Below, piece after piece: positions 13,344 to 13,514 of a DNA stretch of 13,514 nucleotides. Under the pieces are notes generated by a model, which was given only the letters and a program-made list of their open reading frames with translations, ran no database searches and was not told the DNA's origin. Position numbers and translations under genes: made by a program. Origin of the DNA: Parcubacteria group bacterium LiPW_15 (GTDB lineage Bacteria > Patescibacteria > Paceibacteria > UBA6257 > 2-01-FULL-56-20). Location: positions 466 to 13,979 of the forward strand of contig VMER01000005.1 in the NCBI GenBank assembly GCA_007375645.1. Direction: 5' to 3'. The stretch's first letter is position 1. Every line of letters begins with the position of its first letter.

Positions 13344-13514
13344 ATGTTCCCGAATCGACGCTCTAGCTTCACCCCTGCCTGCCGGCAGGCAGGCTCATCG
13401 AACAGAAGGTCTTTTACCCTCATCGAACTCCTGGTCACCCTGGCCATCGTAGCCATCCTTTCGGTCGTAGTCATCATGACCCTGAACCCTAGTGAACTCC
13501 TGAAGCAAGCCAGA
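13344..13514 (+). CDS. Type IV prepilin / pseudopilin, 3'-truncated by window end
   Basis: 57 codons are visible. A basic 23-residue leader is followed by the class III signal SFTLIELLVTLAIVAILSVV (23-42): cleavage is expected between S23 and F24, giving mature Phe1 and the conserved Glu5 (E28), then a hydrophobic helix. The residue before the cut is Ser rather than the usual Gly or Ala. The following NPSELLKQAR is typical of PulG-like pilins. The leader contains a 20-bp palindrome in frame (encoding PACRQAG) and a decoy-like NRRSSFT (4-10) that resembles the true NRRSFT (20-25). The product would be inserted in the membrane and assembled into a pilus or pseudopilus. The promoter 9 nt upstream supports this ATG. 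Confidence 0.88.
   Translation, partial: MFPNRRSSFTPACRQAGSSNRRSFTLIELLVTLAIVAILSVVVIMTLNPSELLKQAR
13374..13393. repeat. 20-bp perfect GC-rich palindrome inside the prepilin leader
   Basis: CCTGCCTGCC followed directly by its exact reverse complement GGCAGGCAGG; the symmetry stops at both outer bases. It sits in frame in the leader-peptide region. From memory the same palindrome recurs in Parcubacteria and Microgenomates genomes, both between and inside genes, often producing LPAGRQA-like peptides. Confidence 0.8.

Noticed and set aside
13213..13452. 79-codon plus-strand ORF across the putative small RNA and the prepilin start
   Set aside because: Runs through promoter, stem-loop and the prepilin in another frame; its LPAGRQA segment is just the palindrome translated.

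Overview
The window looks like a piece of a Candidate Phyla Radiation (Patescibacteria, probably Parcubacteria-type) genome. This rests on gene content and style, not on a marker gene. It has short, compact genes of a fermentative cell, many small cell-surface proteins with one membrane anchor (LamG, PKD-like, lamin-tail), a short-leader type IV prepilin, a secreted Ala-rich helical protein with two cysteines, a B12-dependent ribonucleotide reductase, and a 20-bp perfect GC-rich palindrome lying in frame inside a gene. TGA is used as a stop at several genes (for example 2554-2556 and 6133-6135), so there is no sign of the UGA-Gly code of Gracilibacteria/SR1.

Layout. 2-709: 3' part of a LamG-domain surface protein. 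737-2862 (+): acetate kinase, an anchored PKD-like protein and a small protein of 16-residue repeats. 3010-3202 (+): a self-contained unit of promoter, 25-codon lysine-rich micro-ORF and strong terminator. 3225-3728 (-): YdjM-like membrane metal-dependent hydrolase. 3796-7478 (+): DoxX, an unusual P1B-like ATPase, a second DoxX, and glycerol-3-phosphate dehydrogenase. 7481-7506: terminator shared by convergent genes. 7522-10786 (-): secreted Ala-rich helical protein and, upstream of it, the class II ribonucleotide reductase. 11009-13114 (+): small acidic unknown, anchored lamin-tail protein, and an MscS-related membrane protein made of conserved TM-helix repeats, closed by a strong terminator at 13147-13182. 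13218-13314: promoter plus a long stem-loop that looks like a small structured RNA. 13344-13514: start of a type IV prepilin, cut by the window end. No tRNA, rRNA, CRISPR array, transposase or phage gene was seen.

How it fits together. Acetate kinase makes ATP from acetyl phosphate, GpsA makes glycerol-3-phosphate and NrdJ makes deoxynucleotides without oxygen, matching a small fermentative, surface-attached cell. Surface and envelope proteins take up much of the rest.

Expression signals are unusually readable. Several genes have a TATAAT-like hexamer, often with an extended TGn, ending 6 or 9 nt before the start codon, which predicts leaderless or nearly leaderless mRNAs. No gene start in the window has a convincing Shine-Dalgarno at normal spacing. 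The items most worth a second look are the small structured RNA at 13249-13314, the lysine-rich micro-ORF at 3082-3159, the CADD-type P-ATPase between two DoxX genes, and the duplicated promoter/leader element at 3003 and 12313.
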